This document shows, piece by piece, positions 8,703-21,568 of a DNA stretch of 60,601 nucleotides. The DNA comes from Synechocystis salina LEGE 00031 (lineage in GTDB: Bacteria; Cyanobacteriota; Cyanobacteriia; Cyanobacteriales; Microcystaceae), in the NCBI RefSeq assembly GCF_015207985.1, contig NZ_JADEVV010000022.1, positions 1 through 60,601 on the forward strand, read 5' to 3'. The notes below the pieces were generated by a model. That model was not told the origin of the DNA. It saw nothing but the letters and a program-made list of their open reading frames with translations, and made no database searches. The position numbers were made by a program, and so were the translations under genes. Position 1 is the stretch's first letter. Every line of letters begins with the position of its first letter.

Positions 8703-11700
8703 GTGGAAATATCGTTCATTTCGCCCCTAATTGCTGTGTTGCACCATAATTTCCGCCTCTTTTGCCTAACTTTACTAGCCTGTTTGTCTGGTTTTGCCCC
8801 CCATGCCCTAGCCCAAAATGTCACTGCGGCGAACGATGGCACTGGCACCACCGTTGATACCCAGGGTAATCAATTCAATATTGGCGGCGGTAGTTTGTCA
8901 GGAGATGGGCAAAATTTATTCCACAGTTTGCAACAATTTGGTTTGGATCAAAATCAGATTGCCAATTTTTTATCCAACCCCGATATTCGCAATATTCTCA
9001 CCAGGATAGTGGGGGGCGACGTTTCGATTATTAATGGTCTCATTCAGGTAAGCGGGGGCAATGCCAATCTATTTTTGATGAATCCGGCCGGCATGATTTT
9101 TGGGCCCAATGCCAGCATCAATGTGCCCGGAGACTTTGTGGTTACCACCGGTTCGGCGATCGGTTTTGGCAATGACCAATGGTTCCAGGCGATCGCCGAC
9201 AATAACTATGGGGCGCTGGTGGGTAGTCCGACCCAATTTGCCTTTGATTTAGCGAACCCCGGTTTAATTATTAATGCGGGGGATTTGTCGGTAACGGAGG
9301 GCAAAAATCTCGCCTTTTTGGCGGGCAATGTGGTTAACACTGGTTCTTTGACAGCCCCTGGGGGCAATATTACTGTCGCCGCAGTACCAGGACAAAATCG
9401 TATTCGCATTTCCCAGCCTGGTAGTTTGTTGAGCTTGGAAGTGGAAGTTTCTCCCCAGATGAATCAGGGGGGATCTTTTTCCGTGTTGGATCTGCCCACC
9501 CTATTAACCCAGGGAGCAGGCAATCTCGATTTGGGTTTAGCAGTACAAGCTGATGGTACCGTGACCCAAAATTCCACGGACACGATGGTTTCCCCCCTAC
9601 CCGGTTCCGTCACTGTGTCGGGCACCATTGATGCTAGTAATACAAATTCTGTTCTCACCCCTGGTGGGCAAGTGGCGATCGTTGGTAATCAAATAGCACT
9701 ACAAGGAGCGGCGATCGATGTTTCTGGTAATGGTGGTGGCGGCACGGTGCGCATTGGTGGAGACTTCCAAGGACAACCTTCCCTCCCTACCGCAATCCAA
9801 ACAGTGGTGGATAAAAATTCGGTAATTAAAGCCGATGGTCTACTCACAGGGGATGGGGGCACCGTAATTGTCTGGGCCGATGACTCTACCCGTTTTGGCG
9901 GTGCCATTTCAGCCCAGGGGGGAACCATGGGAGGAGACGGTGGCTTGGTGGAAACCTCCGGTGCCAAAAATTTAAGGGTGGATGACACTGCTAGGGTGAA
10001 CACCTTATCCACCATGGGGGAAACCGGCACTTGGTTGTTGGATCCGGAGGAATTGATTGTTGGTCTTGTCAATAACCCCGGTGCTGAACCAAGCTTAATT
10101 TCTGCTTCAACCGTTCAAGGCAATCTAGTCTCAAGCAATGTTGTTCTCCAGGCAGATAAATCCATAGCTGTTATTCAGCGAATATTTCCCACAGGTTCGT
10201 CAAATAATCTTACTTTTGATTCACCCTTAATAACCTTAGATGAACGGGTCTCTATCGGAGACGGTTCAATCACTTTTACTAATACTGGCCCTATTAATAC
10301 TGGCAATACACTAGTTACCTCATCTATCAACGATTTAAATTTTGAGGACAATGTTGAGCTGAATGCCAACACAACGTTTAGCGCACCAGGCTACGAAGTT
10401 GTTTTCTTTGACCCTGTAAATGGCAACTTTGACTTATTAGTCGAAGCAGATGGCATCATTTTTTTTGACGGAGCCGGCACCACTACTCCCCTGAAAAGTA
10501 TTGGTGTTACCATCACCGCTACCACAGGTTTCAATTCTGGTAAAGCCATCTTTGTACAGGATGATATCCTTACCCAGGGAGATCAAGTTTTCGACGGGCA
10601 ATTCTTTGCATCTGGATTGAACATGGAGTTTAATCCGATGATTAATTTGACGAGTAGTGCAGGCTCAGTGATTTTCACCGGGGATATTACTCTGACAGAT
10701 GTAGCATTTAAAGTACAGGCCGCCCAAAATATAATTAGTCCCTCCACTTCTGACCTCCGGTTTTCTAGCCTTACAACAGTATCTGAAGTACTGCTTGATG
10801 CCGGGCAAAATGTTTCTTTCGGGAATATCAATACCAGTGGTGGAAATTTAGATATACAAGCTTTGGGCAATATTTCTACCGGATCAATAGTTACATCTTC
10901 ATTTGCCGTACCTGGAGGAGAAATATTTCTCAATGCTGGTGGAAATCTTACGACTGGTTACCTAGAAACAGTAGGAACTGATGGAGGGAACGTCACTCTA
11001 TTGTCAGGCGGCGATACCAATACCAGTTACATCGATGCTCGGGGAATTGGAGATGATGCGGGAGTAGGAAGCCTAAGCCTGGGGGGAATCATAGGGAGCC
11101 TAAACCTGGGGGGAGAAGTTGTAATCAAAAGTAAAGGAGATATTACCACTGCTTTTATTGATACTGGAGCTTATTCAGAGGAAATTCCAAATGAAGGTAC
11201 AGGGGGAAATGTTTTTCTCACAGCGGACGGTAATATCACAACAAATTATATATTTACCGCTGGTAAAAATGGGGGTGATATTTTCTTTCAAGCCGGTGAA
11301 AATGTAGATATTATCGATTATTTAGATACCTTTGGAAGTGAAACTAGTGGAGATGTATATGTTGAGACACCGCTGGATATTTCAATTGGTTCCTACATAT
11401 TCACTGGAGGGAATGGGGTACCCGGGAATGTGTTCCTGCAGGCGGGGGGAGATATTTCCACTAGCTACATAGATACTTCAGCGGCCAATGGTGGTGATAT
11501 TTTTATTCAGTCAGGGGGAGACATTGAAGTTAGTTATTTATTCACCCAAGGGAATGAGGGAACAGGAGGGGACATCTATATTGAGGCTGCTCGTTATTTT
11601 CGGGCGATCGATGGCTTCTTTATTGGCCCAGAAGGGCCTTTTAGTATCTACACCGCTGGCGCCACAGCTGATGGAGGTGGAGATGTCTACATTCAATTTG

Positions 11701-13562
11701 GCGGAACTGAACCTTTCATCGTCGGTAATCCCATTACCAATGGAACCCTGGGGGCAATTAGTTCGGGAGACGACAATACTGTGCAAATTGGCACACCGCC
11801 AATTTTTGATACCTTTACTCTGGGCAATATAACTATAACTACTGATTCTGAGCCGGAACCTGAACCCGAGCCGGAACCTGAACCCGAACCCGAGCCGGAA
11901 CCCGAACCCGAGCCGGAACCTGAACCCGAGCCGGAACCTGAACCCGAGCCGGAACCCGAACCCGAACCCGAGCCGGAACCCGAACCCGAGCCGCCAACTC
12001 CTCCCATCCCCGTCGAGCCTCCAACTTCTCCAGATGTTGAAGAAATCGATGATGAGAGGCAGATATCGTTTGACATTGAGAGGTCTACCGTTACTAATAC
12101 CCCCAGTCTGGAAATCCAGACTCAAGACATAGCTCCGGGTATTAATCTTTTCAATACCAACGTTGGCGTTAACTTCCCTACCAATCAGGTTGTTTTGCAA
12201 CAACAATTAAATCAAAATGTAGAGGAAGGAATTTCTGCACAGTTCACTACTCACCTTAATTTGAATATTGATATTGAGCTGGTCAGCCCCGTTGATGTTT
12301 TACAGGAGTTAAATCTCAATACTGGGGTAAACTCTGCCTTGGTTTATATCTATTTTTATCCTCCGGGAACCGCAGGAGAAAATCTTCCCGAATGGCAATT
12401 TTCTTCTAATAGTGGGCTGACCATTCCCCCCTTAGCTTCCTATCCCAAAATAAATCATTGGCAAGTAGCCTCCACTGAGCAACTGGTCATTCCCCCCAAT
12501 AATGATCCGCAACCGGATGATCAGTTAGTAATCGTGCTAGTGACGGCAGATGGTATTGCTAAGCCAATTCCCCTCAATGTCAGCCGCCGGGAAGTGGTTC
12601 GTCAGGTGGAAATTTTGAACCGGAACTTAACTGCTCCAGGGCGGGGAGATGACTACCAAGCTCAAGCTTCCCAGTTGTACGACTGGTTTATCAGGCCAAT
12701 TAAGCCAATTTTGGAGGATAGGAAAATTGAGAATATCAGCTTTATTCTCGACCGGGGATTACGTTCTTTGCCCATGGCGACAATGTATGATCGCCAATTG
12801 GAGAGGTATTTGGTTGAGGATTATAGCGTGGGGCTTATGCCTAGCTTGGCTCTGACCAATCGAGAATACACCCCCGTCCAAGGTTCCCAAGTATTGGCTA
12901 TGGGGGCAGAAACCTTTGCCAGCCAAAATCCATTGCCAGCGGCGGCGGTGGAAGTGGATACCATTACCAATCAATTGTGGCGGGGTAGTGCTTTCCTCAA
13001 TGACCGGTTCACGGTGGATAATTTTGTCCAGTCCTTGGCGACCAAAGAATATAGCTTAGTACACTTGGCTACCCATGGTGAATTTTTACCCGGCAATCGC
13101 AACAATTCCTTTGTGGTTTTCAGTGATCGGTCTTTAGATTTGGACGAATTTGCCAACGTTGGCTTGGATAAACCCATTGATTTGATGGTGTTATCGGCCT
13201 GTCGCACTGCGGTGGGAGATTTCGACGCTGAATTGGGCTTTGCTGGCCTAGCCGTGAAAACCGGAGTCAAAACGGCGATCGGTAGTCTGTGGTACGTCAG
13301 CGATGAAGGAACTTTTGCCCTGATGACCAGTTTCTACGATCAACTCCAACCAGCCCCCATTAAGGCCAAAGCCCTACAGCAAGCCCAATTAAGTCTGCTC
13401 AAGGGAGAAATTCGAGTTGTGGGGGACAATCTGATCCTTGGGGATGGCACAAATATTTCCCTTGTAGATTTACCATCGGATATCCGGCAACGCTTAGCAA
13501 CGCAGGATTTAACTCATCCCTATTTCTGGAGCGGTTTCACCCTGGTGGGGAGTCCCTGGTAA
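8703..13562 (+). CDS. FHA-type secreted protein fused to a CHAT protease domain
   Basis: A 1619-residue protein with a GTG start and Sec signal peptide (cleavage near HALAQ/N). The haemagglutination-activity (TPS) domain covers about residues 38-330 ([13 protein letters not shown] is diagnostic). A right-handed beta-helix region of degenerate GG-[DN]-[IV] repeats follows, to about 1045. Next is an (EP)24 linker encoded at 11850-11993. The C-terminal CHAT caspase-like domain (about 1270-1615) has its catalytic pair in HLATHGEF (His about 1458) and [10 protein letters not shown] (Cys about 1500). Such proteins are common in cyanobacteria. The TpsB/FhaC transporter is not adjacent. The substrate is unknown. 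Confidence 0.85.
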   Translation: MEISFISPLIAVLHHNFRLFCLTLLACLSGFAPHALAQNVTAANDGTGTTVDTQGNQFNIGGGSLSGDGQNLFHSLQQFGLDQNQIANFLSNPDIRNILTRIVGGDVSIINGLIQVSGGNANLFLMNPAGMIFGPNASINVPGDFVVTTGSAIGFGNDQWFQAIADNNYGALVGSPTQFAFDLANPGLIINAGDLSVTEGKNLAFLAGNVVNTGSLTAPGGNITVAAVPGQNRIRISQPGSLLSLEVEVSPQMNQGGSFSVLDLPTLLTQGAGNLDLGLAVQADGTVTQNSTDTMVSPLPGSVTVSGTIDASNTNSVLTPGGQVAIVGNQIALQGAAIDVSGNGGGGTVRIGGDFQGQPSLPTAIQTVVDKNSVIKADGLLTGDGGTVIVWADDSTRFGGAISAQGGTMGGDGGLVETSGAKNLRVDDTARVNTLSTMGETGTWLLDPEELIVGLVNNPGAEPSLISASTVQGNLVSSNVVLQADKSIAVIQRIFPTGSSNNLTFDSPLITLDERVSIGDGSITFTNTGPINTGNTLVTSSINDLNFEDNVELNANTTFSAPGYEVVFFDPVNGNFDLLVEADGIIFFDGAGTTTPLKSIGVTITATTGFNSGKAIFVQDDILTQGDQVFDGQFFASGLNMEFNPMINLTSSAGSVIFTGDITLTDVAFKVQAAQNIISPSTSDLRFSSLTTVSEVLLDAGQNVSFGNINTSGGNLDIQALGNISTGSIVTSSFAVPGGEIFLNAGGNLTTGYLETVGTDGGNVTLLSGGDTNTSYIDARGIGDDAGVGSLSLGGIIGSLNLGGEVVIKSKGDITTAFIDTGAYSEEIPNEGTGGNVFLTADGNITTNYIFTAGKNGGDIFFQAGENVDIIDYLDTFGSETSGDVYVETPLDISIGSYIFTGGNGVPGNVFLQAGGDISTSYIDTSAANGGDIFIQSGGDIEVSYLFTQGNEGTGGDIYIEAARYFRAIDGFFIGPEGPFSIYTAGATADGGGDVYIQFGGTEPFIVGNPITNGTLGAISSGDDNTVQIGTPPIFDTFTLGNITITTDSEPEPEPEPEPEPEPEPEPEPEPEPEPEPEPEPEPEPEPEPEPEPEPEPPTPPIPVEPPTSPDVEEIDDERQISFDIERSTVTNTPSLEIQTQDIAPGINLFNTNVGVNFPTNQVVLQQQLNQNVEEGISAQFTTHLNLNIDIELVSPVDVLQELNLNTGVNSALVYIYFYPPGTAGENLPEWQFSSNSGLTIPPLASYPKINHWQVASTEQLVIPPNNDPQPDDQLVIVLVTADGIAKPIPLNVSRREVVRQVEILNRNLTAPGRGDDYQAQASQLYDWFIRPIKPILEDRKIENISFILDRGLRSLPMATMYDRQLERYLVEDYSVGLMPSLALTNREYTPVQGSQVLAMGAETFASQNPLPAAAVEVDTITNQLWRGSAFLNDRFTVDNFVQSLATKEYSLVHLATHGEFLPGNRNNSFVVFSDRSLDLDEFANVGLDKPIDLMVLSACRTAVGDFDAELGFAGLAVKTGVKTAIGSLWYVSDEGTFALMTSFYDQLQPAPIKAKALQQAQLSLLKGEIRVVGDNLILGDGTNISLVDLPSDIRQRLATQDLTHPYFWSGFTLVGSPW
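11850..11993 (+). repeat. (Glu-Pro)24 coding repeat
   Basis: 144 bp of alternating GAG/GAA and CCG/CCT/CCC codons encode 24 consecutive Glu-Pro dipeptides inside the FHA-CHAT gene. Higher-order units such as GAGCCGGAACCTGAACCC recur, so the tract probably grew by slippage or unequal recombination and is likely length-variable. It forms a stiff, acidic extended spacer between the beta-helix and the segment leading to the CHAT domain. Confidence 0.9.
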
Positions 13563-13705
13563 CAAGAACAGAACTTGGTCGGGCCAGTGCTCCCATTTCC
13601 TTTGCTTTGCCGTTAACCCATATCGCCATTTGTAATCGCTAAGGCCACTGGGGGTGCCGATCCGTGGCCATAATGGAGGCGAAGACGAATTACAGAAAAA
13701 CTACC

Positions 13706-14659
13706 ATGTCCTTTGCCAATGCCAATACTCCCCCCCAAGTTGTTGTGTTGGGGGCCGGAGCCTGGGGCTCTAGTCTTGCCTATGTGTTGAACAATAATGA
13801 CATTCCTACCCAAGTTTGGTCTCGTCGATCGCCGCAGAGCCTAGAATCCATGGTGGCGGGGGCTGATGTAATTGTCTCGGCGGTTTCCATTAAGGGGGTA
13901 CCATCGGTGGCGGCGAGGTTAGAGGCCATGGACCTCCAGAAGCGGACTATTTTGGTAACGGCCACTAAGGGTTTAGACCCCGAAACCATGGCTACCCCTT
14001 CCCAAATTTGGCAAGCCTCCCTACCTTCCCAGCCGATCGCCGTTTTATCGGGGCCTAATTTATCGAAGGAAATTGACCAAGGCTTGCCCGCGGCAACGGT
14101 GGTGGCCAGTAGTGACCAAGCCGCGGCGGAAGAAATCCAAACCATTTTTGCAGCGGATAACTTTCGGGTGTACACCAACAACGATCCCCTAGGCACAGAA
14201 TTGGGCGGCACCTTAAAAAACGTCATGGCGATCGCCGTGGGAGTATGCGAAGGTTTGGGACTGGGAACCAATGCCAAATCCGCCCTCATCACCAGGGCCC
14301 TACCGGAAATCACTAGGGTGGGACTGCATTTTGGAGCGCAACCGGACACCTTTTGGGGCCTAGCAGGATTGGGGGATTTATTGGCTACCTGCTCCAGTAT
14401 GCTCAGCCGTAATTATCGGGTGGGTTATGGTTTATCCAAAGGCCAACCCCTGGAGGAGATTTTAGCCAACCTAGGGGGCACCGCCGAAGGGGTTAACACC
14501 ACCGACGTACTAATAAAAATTGCCAATCGAGAAAAAATTGCTGTGCCCATCACTAGACAGGTTTACCGTTTGCTCCACGGAAAAATTACTCCGCCCCAGG
14601 CAGTGGAAGCATTGATGGAAAGGGAATTGAAAGCAGAATTTGAAGACTTTGATCTTTGA
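13706..14659 (+). CDS. gpsA: Glycerol-3-phosphate dehydrogenase [NAD(P)+]
   Basis: Reduces dihydroxyacetone phosphate to sn-glycerol-3-phosphate for phospholipid and glycolipid synthesis. The N-terminal Rossmann motif is VVLGAGAWGSSLA. The conserved GPNLSKEI, the catalytic-lysine segment GTLKNVMAIAVG and AGLGDLLATC are all present. The ATG at 13706 gives 317 residues, matching the usual family length. An upstream in-frame ATG at 13664 would add 14 residues with no family match. The gene is followed by a convergent GNAT gene. Confidence 0.95.
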   Translation: MSFANANTPPQVVVLGAGAWGSSLAYVLNNNDIPTQVWSRRSPQSLESMVAGADVIVSAVSIKGVPSVAARLEAMDLQKRTILVTATKGLDPETMATPSQIWQASLPSQPIAVLSGPNLSKEIDQGLPAATVVASSDQAAAEEIQTIFAADNFRVYTNNDPLGTELGGTLKNVMAIAVGVCEGLGLGTNAKSALITRALPEITRVGLHFGAQPDTFWGLAGLGDLLATCSSMLSRNYRVGYGLSKGQPLEEILANLGGTAEGVNTTDVLIKIANREKIAVPITRQVYRLLHGKITPPQAVEALMERELKAEFEDFDL

Positions 14660-14804
14660 CATGATCCTGTTCCCCCATCAACATGATGATTCAGGCCGAG
14701 TTAGGGGTCTAAACAAGACGATGATTTTTTCATTGGGAGCAAAATCAGCTCAAAGCTCCCCCATTGCTAAAGTTTAAGCGGCTCCATGGCGACGGGAGCA
14801 ACGG

Positions 14805-15329
14805 TTACCCCGATGAACAACTTTTGAGGCGTAGTCCCAAAATCAACAAATCCCGTTCCTGGCCCCCCAACTCCGCCACCTTGGGCAATAGGCCCCACTG
14901 CTCAAAACCATGGCGTTGAAACAAACGAATACTGGGCTGATTATGGGCAAAAATGTATCCCAACAAAGTTTTCAGCCCCAACTGGGGGGCCTTGGCGATC
15001 GCCGTTTTGAGTAAATACTGCCCCAAACCCCGGTGATGCCAGAGAGGGTCAAGGTAAATACTCAACTCCGCAGTGCGATGGTAGGCAGGACGACCATAAA
15101 ACCGCTGAAAACCCAACCAGCCCACGATTTGCTTGTGCTCCGTTACCAACACCCAGAGGGGATAGGTGTCTGGCCCATGGTCCGCAAACCACTGACGACG
15201 GCTTTCCACCGTAATTGCATCGGTATCGCCGGTGGCTACATTTTGGGGAATGTTGGCATTGTAAATAGCAACAATAGAATCTAAATCCGTAATGATGGCA
15301 TCCCGTAGGAAAAGGTCAGATGGGATCAC
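14805..15329 (-). CDS. GNAT acetyltransferase, phosphinothricin-acetyltransferase-like
   Basis: A 174-residue GNAT enzyme. The N-terminus LRDAIITDLDSIVAIYN and the acetyl-CoA loop LWHHRGLGQYLL are typical of the PAT/MnaT group, which acetylates phosphinothricin, methionine sulfone or related amino acid analogues. FAHNQPSIRLFQRHGFE is the motif B signature of the same group. It lies beside glnA, which encodes the target of such inhibitors, but it is divergently transcribed from glnA and I would not infer a shared role. Exact substrate is unknown. Confidence 0.8.
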   Translation of the reverse strand: MIPSDLFLRDAIITDLDSIVAIYNANIPQNVATGDTDAITVESRRQWFADHGPDTYPLWVLVTEHKQIVGWLGFQRFYGRPAYHRTAELSIYLDPLWHHRGLGQYLLKTAIAKAPQLGLKTLLGYIFAHNQPSIRLFQRHGFEQWGLLPKVAELGGQERDLLILGLRLKSCSSG

Positions 15330-15442
15330 AGCAATATTTTAGTACTTGCGGGGTTGATATAGGCACTAGTCTAAATGTTAATGGGAATTGCGATAGTTTC
15401 CGTCATTTCTAGGCGATCGCCAGAACGGAGTCGCAAAAATTG

Positions 15443-15456
15443 GTAGCGAAAAATAC
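15443..15456 (+). promoter_or_regulatory. NtcA-binding site of the glnA promoter
   Basis: GTAGCGAAAAATAC matches the NtcA consensus GTAN8TAC exactly. It is followed after 22 bp by a TACGAT hexamer (15479-15484) fitting the TAN3T -10 box. This is the classical class II NtcA-activated layout, in which the NtcA site replaces the -35 box. NtcA senses 2-oxoglutarate, so glnA should be induced by nitrogen limitation. Confidence 0.88.
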
Positions 15457-15539
15457 ATTTTCTAACTACTTGACTCTTTACGATGGATACTCGACGCAGC
15501 GCAAAATTGTAATCTATCTGACTGCACTAAGGAGAAAAA

Positions 15540-16961
15540 ATGGCTAAAACCCCCCAGGAAGTCCTCAAGTGGATCCAAGACGAAAAAATTAAGATTATCG
15601 ACCTTAAGTTTATTGATACGCCGGGAATTTGGCAGCATTGCTCCTTCTATTACGACCAACTTGACGAAAACTCCTTCACCGAAGGTATTCCCTTTGATGG
15701 CTCCAGTATCCGGGGGTGGAAAGCCATTAATGAATCCGACATGTGCATGGTGCCAGACCCAAACACCGCCACCATCGATCCCTTCTGCAAAGAACCGACC
15801 TTGACCATGATTTGCAGTATCAAGGAGCCCCGCACTGGAGAATGGTATAACCGGGATCCCCGCACCATTGCTGCCAAAGCCGCCGAATATCTCCGTGGCA
15901 CTGGCATTGCCGACACAGTTTACTTTGGTCCCGAAGCTGAATTTTTCCTCTTCGATGACATTCGCTTTGGCCAAACGGAAAATTCTAGCTACTACTTTGC
16001 CGACAGCGTGGAAGGGCGTTGGAACACCGGTCGGGAAGAGGAAGGGGGCAACCTAGGCTACAAACCAGGCTATAAACAGGGTTATTTCCCCGTCGCTCCC
16101 ACCGACACCGCCCAGGATATCCGCACAGAAATGTTGCTCACCATGGCGGCCTTTGGCGTTCCCATTGAAAAGCATCACCACGAGGTAGCTTCCGGTGGTC
16201 AGAACGAATTGGGCATCAAGTTCGACAAGTTGGTCAATTCCGCTGACAACTTGATGATCTATAAGTATGTGATCAAAAACGTGGCTAAGAAGTACGGCAA
16301 AACCGTTACCTTTATGCCCAAGCCCATCTTCAACGATAATGGTTCTGGCATGCACGTACACCAGTCCCTCTGGAAAGATGGCCAGCCCCTCTTTGCCGGG
16401 GATAAATATGCCGGCTTTAGCCAAATGGGTCTGTGGTATATCGGTGGGATTTTGAAACATGCCCCTGCCCTGTTAGCCTTCACCAACCCCACCACCAACT
16501 CCTACAAACGACTGGTGCCCGGTTTTGAAGCCCCCGTTAACTTGGCCTACTCCCAAGGTAACCGTTCCGCTTCTGTGCGGATTCCCCTCTCCGGTGGTAA
16601 CCCCAAAGCCAAGCGTCTGGAATTCCGTTGCCCCGACGCCACCTCCAACCCCTATCTCGCTTTTGCCGCCATGCTCTGTGCCGGTATTGATGGGATTAAA
16701 AATCAGATTGACCCCGGTGAACCCTTGGATGTGGACATCTACGACCTCAGCCCCGAGGAATTAGCCAAGATCCCTTCCACCCCTGGTTCCCTGGAGGCGG
16801 CCTTGGAAGCGTTGGAGAAAGACCATGAATTTTTGACTGGTACCGGCGTTTTCTCCGCTGATTTTGTGGAAAGTTGGATTGAGTACAAACTCGACAACGA
16901 AGTTAACCCCATGCGTCTACGTCCCCACCCCTACGAGTTCTCCTTGTACTACGACTGCTAA
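15540..16961 (+). CDS. glnA: Glutamine synthetase type I
   Basis: Condenses glutamate and ammonium to glutamine with ATP, the main nitrogen entry step. It has 473 residues, the standard dodecameric GSI length. Visible are the beta-grasp N-terminus ([12 protein letters not shown]), metal and ammonium-site segments ([21 protein letters not shown]), the ATP/glutamate region ([10 protein letters not shown]) and the [15 protein letters not shown] end. A strong ribosome site AAGGAG lies 6 bp before the ATG, and an NtcA site with matching -10 box lies about 55-95 bp upstream. Small inactivating factors that control this enzyme in Synechocystis are not in the window. Confidence 0.97.
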   Translation: MAKTPQEVLKWIQDEKIKIIDLKFIDTPGIWQHCSFYYDQLDENSFTEGIPFDGSSIRGWKAINESDMCMVPDPNTATIDPFCKEPTLTMICSIKEPRTGEWYNRDPRTIAAKAAEYLRGTGIADTVYFGPEAEFFLFDDIRFGQTENSSYYFADSVEGRWNTGREEEGGNLGYKPGYKQGYFPVAPTDTAQDIRTEMLLTMAAFGVPIEKHHHEVASGGQNELGIKFDKLVNSADNLMIYKYVIKNVAKKYGKTVTFMPKPIFNDNGSGMHVHQSLWKDGQPLFAGDKYAGFSQMGLWYIGGILKHAPALLAFTNPTTNSYKRLVPGFEAPVNLAYSQGNRSASVRIPLSGGNPKAKRLEFRCPDATSNPYLAFAAMLCAGIDGIKNQIDPGEPLDVDIYDLSPEELAKIPSTPGSLEAALEALEKDHEFLTGTGVFSADFVESWIEYKLDNEVNPMRLRPHPYEFSLYYDC

Positions 16962-17195
16962 GTCAGTCCATCTCAGCGGGTTTTAGGTAGTAACTAAAAT
17001 CTGTTTCAACGGCCGGCCCCATACACCGATGGTGGTACTAACTGGGTTGGCCTAGAACTGATTAAAAACCAAACGGCGATCGCCAACCGGACACTTTCTC
17101 TGTGGGAAATTCTGGGGGGCGATTTTTCTTTTAGAAAGATTTGTTGAGTCCAATCAATGGTCTAACCAGGGATTTATCATGGTTATAGTGCCACC

Positions 17196-20100
17196 GTGAT
17201 GCGAATGAAATCTCCCCTGCGTCGTCTACTACTTTCCCCTCTACTACCACTTCTCATCGGGGCAGGGCTATCGGTCATGACTGTTAATACTTGGTTTTTT
17301 CTCTACAACCAAGTTCAACAGCGACTAAAACAAGTTTTGACCAATCGTTTGGTAAATATCCACGAACAAATTGAAAATCAACTCAATATTCACATCCGTC
17401 AATTGGAGCAGATGGCCGGACGTTGGGAACGATCGCCAACGGGAACGGAGCAAACAGATTGGGCGTTGGATGCCAGGGCCCAGGCGGAAAGTTTCAGTGG
17501 TTATCAGGCGATCCAATGGGTGGATTCAAAATTTGTGGTGCGGTGGGTTGAACCATTGCCCGGTAATGAACAGGAGATTGGCTATGCTAACCACTATCCC
17601 CGCCAAATCCAATCCCTAGAATTAGCAGCGAGGCAAAAAACTACCATCCTCAGCAGAGTGGTGGATTTAAATGAGGGAGAGAAGGGGTTTTTGGTGTATG
17701 TGCCCCTATTTATCGAAGATAGATTTGACGGTTTTGTAGTGGGGGTTTTCCAACTCAATCAGTTTATCGACGCCATTCGCCCCCTATCCAGTGAAAAACC
17801 AGGCCCAGATGGTAGTCTACGGAGCTTTGGCCTACGTATTTTTGAAGACAATCAACTCATATATGACGATATCCCTGCCCATTGGCGCCAGGATATTGTG
17901 GTTAACCAAGAATTAGAGTGGGCCGATTCCTTGCCCCAAGCGGAAGCCATGACTAGCCATTGGCAACTGCAATTGGTGCCGGGGCCAGTTCTGCTCGACC
18001 AGTACGGTTCCTTTTGGTCGGAATGGACTTTGTTGAGTGGTTTGCTCATGGCCTGGGCGGTGGCGATCGCCGTTCATTATCTGCAAAAAAGCCGTAAACA
18101 TAGTGAGGAGCTGGGGGAACTAATCAAACAACAGCAAAAAGCTGAAGAGTTTTTACAGTCTACCCTCCAGGAATTAGCTGTCCAAAAAACCGCCTTGGAT
18201 GAGGCGGCCATTGTGGCCATCACCGATACCGAAGGAGTCATCACCTACGTTAACGATAAATTTGTGGAAGTATCTGGCTATAGTCGGGAAGAACTGATTG
18301 GCAACACCCACCGTTTAGTTAACTCTGGCTACCATTCCCGGGAATTCTTTCAGCAGTTTTGGCAGACCATCAGAGCCGGAGAAGTGTGGCATGGACAAAT
18401 CAACAATAGGACTAAAGCCGACAACACCTATTGGGTCGACAGCACCGTTGTCCCCTTTTTAGATGAAGAAGGCAACCCCTATCAATACCTAGCCATCCGC
18501 TTTGAAATCACCTCTAGCAAACAGGCTGAAAAAAGTTTGCGCGAAAGTGAAGCCCGGTTTCGGATGATGGCGGACACCTCCCCCATTATGCTCTGGGTGG
18601 CGGATCAGGATAAGAAAATGACCTTTGTCAATCAGTCCTGGTTAGAATTCCGGGGGTCTACCCTGGCGGAGGAATTGGACAATGGTTATCTAGAAGGCAT
18701 TCACCCCGACGATAAAGGCCATTACCTGGGGGTTTATTACCAAGCCTTTGGCGATCGCCGACGTTTTGAATTGGAATATCGTTACCGTAGGGTGGACCAA
18801 CAATACCGCTGGATTGTCAATGTGGGGGTGCCCCGTTACCTAGAAGACGGCAAATTTATGGGCTACGTGGGTTCTTGTCTGGACATCACTGACCGCAAAC
18901 AGGCCCAGGAAATTTTGCAGAAAAAGCTCAATCAAATCCTGTTAATGCGAAAAATTAGCCAGGAGATCCGCCGGAGCTTACAACCAACTTTAATTTTCCA
19001 AACCGCCGCCCGCCAAGTGGGCAATGTCTTTGCCGTGAGCCGTTGCCTGATCCACAACTACTCAGAAGCTACGACCGTACAGGTGCCCGTGGTGGCGGAG
19101 TATTTGGGAGGACAATTTACTTCCCTGCTGGCCGGAGAAATTGCAGTGGAACATGCCTATGACCGGATTATCATCCAAGGCGATCGGGCCATGGCGGTGG
19201 TGGATCTAGACCGAGATTTAAACTCCACTGCAAGCAAAGAATTTTACCAACGGTTCCAAGTAAAATCCCTTCTGGCACTGCGGACTTCCTACCAAGGTAA
19301 AGCCAACGGCATCATTGCCCTGCACCAGTGTGACCGACAGCGGGTTTGGACAGCGGACGAAATTGAATTGCTAGAGGCGATCGCCGAACAAATGGGCATA
19401 GCCCTGGCCCAAGCCTCCCTGTTGGAAAAGGAACGGGAACGTCGTCGGGAATTGGCCCAGAAAAACCTGGAATTGGAAAAGGCTAAATGGGCCGCCGAAG
19501 CCGCCAACCGGGCTAAAAGTGAATTTTTGGCCATGATGAGCCATGAAATCCGTACCCCCATGAACGGGGTCATTGGCATGACGGAATTGTTGATGATGAC
19601 CGATTTGAATTTACAGCAACTGGATTATGTCCAAACCATCCGCCAAAGTGGAGAGACCCTGCTGACCATCATCAACGATATCCTCGACTTTTCTAAAATT
19701 GAAGCCGATAAACTGGTGTTGGAAACCCAAGCATTTGAACTAAGACCCCTAATTGAAATGGTGTTGGAAATGTTTGGTCCCATTGCCCGGGCCAAAAATC
19801 TGGAATTGACCTATGGCATTGACCCCCAAACCCCCGCCCGCATTCTGGGAGACCAGGTCCGGTTGCGGCAAATTCTCTCTAACTTGATCGGTAATGCCCT
19901 CAAATTCACCGAAAAAGGGGAAGTGGTGTTAACGGTAAAAGTGCAGCCCTTTGACCCAGAAGAGCCATACCACACGATTTTGAATTTACCCCACCCCAGC
20001 CATCGCATCTGTTTCAGCCTCAGGGATACGGGCATTGGCATACCGCTGGAGCGCCAAGACCGTTTATTCAAATCCTTTAGCCAAGTGGATTCTTCCACCA

Positions 20101-21566
20101 CCCGGAAATATGGTGGCACTGGATTAGGTTTAGTGATTAGCCAACGCCTCACCCAGATGATGGGAGGAGTGCTGACGGTGACCAGTGAACCAGGGGTGGG
20201 CTCCAATTTTCATTTCTGCATTCTCACCACGGCCCAGGCCCCCGCCTTGGCCGAAGCCGATTCGGTGCAACAGATGAAGGGCAAACAGGTGTTGATTGTG
20301 GATGACAACGAAACTAACCGGCGGATTTTGCAAGAGCAATGCCAGACTTGGGGGCTAGTGTGCCATTGTTTTACCAGCGGGGAATCGGCCCTGGATTGGT
20401 TTGCCCGTTGTTCGGACTTGGATGCGGCTATTTTAGATTTACAAATGCCCCAAATGGATGGCATCACCCTGGCTTACCATCTGCGGCAATTTGCCCAGGG
20501 CAAGAATTTGCCCATGATCCTGCTTTCTTCTGGGTTGGTGGCTGGTATAGATGACTTATCCCTCTTTCAAACGGTGCTCAATAAACCGGTGCGCCAATCC
20601 TTGATATTTGAAAGTTTAGTCAACCTTTTCCAGGGGTCGGTGGATCTGGCGGACTACCCCCTACAGTTTGAGCGGTTGGATTTACCGGAATTTATCCTGG
20701 ACGGAGATAAGCCCCCCACAGAAGACAACGTCACCAGTCTGCAACCGGCCCTACAAATTCTCTTAGCAGAAGATAATCTGGTTAACCAAAAAGTAGCCCA
20801 CCAGATGCTCAATAATTTGGGTTACCCAGTGGCGATCGCCAACAATGGCCAGGAAGTGATCCATGCCTTGGAGGAAAAGTTTTATGACCTAATCCTGATG
20901 GACATGCAAATGCCGGTGATGGATGGTCTGACCGCCTGCCGTCACATCCGTCAAACCTTACCGCCGGAACGTCAACCCCGCATTGTGGCTATGACCGCCA
21001 ATGCCATGCCCAGCGATCGCCAAGACTGCTTGAATGCCGGCATGGACGGCTACATTAGTAAGCCAGTTTCTATTGCCCAACTACGAAAAGTATTACAAGA
21101 TACTCCGGTCTTGATGGCTTCCCCCCAAGCTGGGGGAGATGCTGTTACCCCAGAGGTCGATATTATGACCGTAGAAGAACAAACCATCGTCAAACCCACC
21201 GCTATGACTGTGTCTCCCCTGGACCCCACGGCGATCGCCTTTTTGCGGGACGAACTCTGTGGCGGAGACTTGGACCTGTTTAGGGAAATGGTGGTGTGTT
21301 ACTGCCAGGAAAGCCAAAAGTTAATACAGGAATTGCTGCAAGGGTTGGAGACAGGGAATTTAGATGTGGTCAAACGCGCTGCCCATTCTCTCAAATCCAG
21401 TAGTGCCTCCCTCGGGGCCCAGCAATTGTCTGCTTTCTGCCAACAACTAGAAAAGGATGCTGGATCAGGTAAACTAGGTTCAGAGTCTCCCACCCAGTTG
21501 GCTGACCATTGTCAACAATTACACACCGCTGTGGTGGAGGCCCTCACTCCCTTCGCTGTTCCCTAG
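17196..21566 (+). CDS. Hybrid sensor histidine kinase (PAS-PAS-GAF-HK-REC-REC-HPt)
   Basis: A 1456-residue membrane phosphorelay kinase. A first transmembrane helix (about 12-33), an extracytoplasmic CHASE-like sensor and a second helix (about 275-295) lead to PAS domains near 333 and 451, a GAF near 596, and HisKA with [13 protein letters not shown] (His about 782). The HATPase has N/G boxes (DTGIGIP, GGTGLGL). Two receivers follow: the first from about 1031 ([10 protein letters not shown]), the second from about 1187 ([15 protein letters not shown]). The HPt domain carries AAHSLKSS near 1395. GTG 17196 or ATG 17199 is the start. The regulator gene follows 2 bp later. Confidence 0.9.
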   Translation: MMRMKSPLRRLLLSPLLPLLIGAGLSVMTVNTWFFLYNQVQQRLKQVLTNRLVNIHEQIENQLNIHIRQLEQMAGRWERSPTGTEQTDWALDARAQAESFSGYQAIQWVDSKFVVRWVEPLPGNEQEIGYANHYPRQIQSLELAARQKTTILSRVVDLNEGEKGFLVYVPLFIEDRFDGFVVGVFQLNQFIDAIRPLSSEKPGPDGSLRSFGLRIFEDNQLIYDDIPAHWRQDIVVNQELEWADSLPQAEAMTSHWQLQLVPGPVLLDQYGSFWSEWTLLSGLLMAWAVAIAVHYLQKSRKHSEELGELIKQQQKAEEFLQSTLQELAVQKTALDEAAIVAITDTEGVITYVNDKFVEVSGYSREELIGNTHRLVNSGYHSREFFQQFWQTIRAGEVWHGQINNRTKADNTYWVDSTVVPFLDEEGNPYQYLAIRFEITSSKQAEKSLRESEARFRMMADTSPIMLWVADQDKKMTFVNQSWLEFRGSTLAEELDNGYLEGIHPDDKGHYLGVYYQAFGDRRRFELEYRYRRVDQQYRWIVNVGVPRYLEDGKFMGYVGSCLDITDRKQAQEILQKKLNQILLMRKISQEIRRSLQPTLIFQTAARQVGNVFAVSRCLIHNYSEATTVQVPVVAEYLGGQFTSLLAGEIAVEHAYDRIIIQGDRAMAVVDLDRDLNSTASKEFYQRFQVKSLLALRTSYQGKANGIIALHQCDRQRVWTADEIELLEAIAEQMGIALAQASLLEKERERRRELAQKNLELEKAKWAAEAANRAKSEFLAMMSHEIRTPMNGVIGMTELLMMTDLNLQQLDYVQTIRQSGETLLTIINDILDFSKIEADKLVLETQAFELRPLIEMVLEMFGPIARAKNLELTYGIDPQTPARILGDQVRLRQILSNLIGNALKFTEKGEVVLTVKVQPFDPEEPYHTILNLPHPSHRICFSLRDTGIGIPLERQDRLFKSFSQVDSSTTRKYGGTGLGLVISQRLTQMMGGVLTVTSEPGVGSNFHFCILTTAQAPALAEADSVQQMKGKQVLIVDDNETNRRILQEQCQTWGLVCHCFTSGESALDWFARCSDLDAAILDLQMPQMDGITLAYHLRQFAQGKNLPMILLSSGLVAGIDDLSLFQTVLNKPVRQSLIFESLVNLFQGSVDLADYPLQFERLDLPEFILDGDKPPTEDNVTSLQPALQILLAEDNLVNQKVAHQMLNNLGYPVAIANNGQEVIHALEEKFYDLILMDMQMPVMDGLTACRHIRQTLPPERQPRIVAMTANAMPSDRQDCLNAGMDGYISKPVSIAQLRKVLQDTPVLMASPQAGGDAVTPEVDIMTVEEQTIVKPTAMTVSPLDPTAIAFLRDELCGGDLDLFREMVVCYCQESQKLIQELLQGLETGNLDVVKRAAHSLKSSSASLGAQQLSAFCQQLEKDAGSGKLGSESPTQLADHCQQLHTAVVEALTPFAVP

Positions 21567-21568
21567 CT

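Noticed and set aside
11850-11993. CRISPR-like look of the short repeats
   Set aside because: No unique spacers between repeats and the frame is coding; it is an internal peptide repeat.
11538-12206. Long minus-strand frames rich in Gly-Ser/Arg opposite the EP tract
   Set aside because: They are a by-product of the (EP)24 repeat and codon bias of the FHA-CHAT gene; no start context or family match.
15330-15539. Glutamine riboswitch in the glnA leader
   Set aside because: The leader from the NtcA-type promoter is short and I see no glnA-motif pairing; control by NtcA explains it.
16978-17002. Hairpin TTTTAG/CTAAAA after glnA as a terminator
   Set aside because: The stem is short and A-T rich and has no T tract after it; too weak to call.
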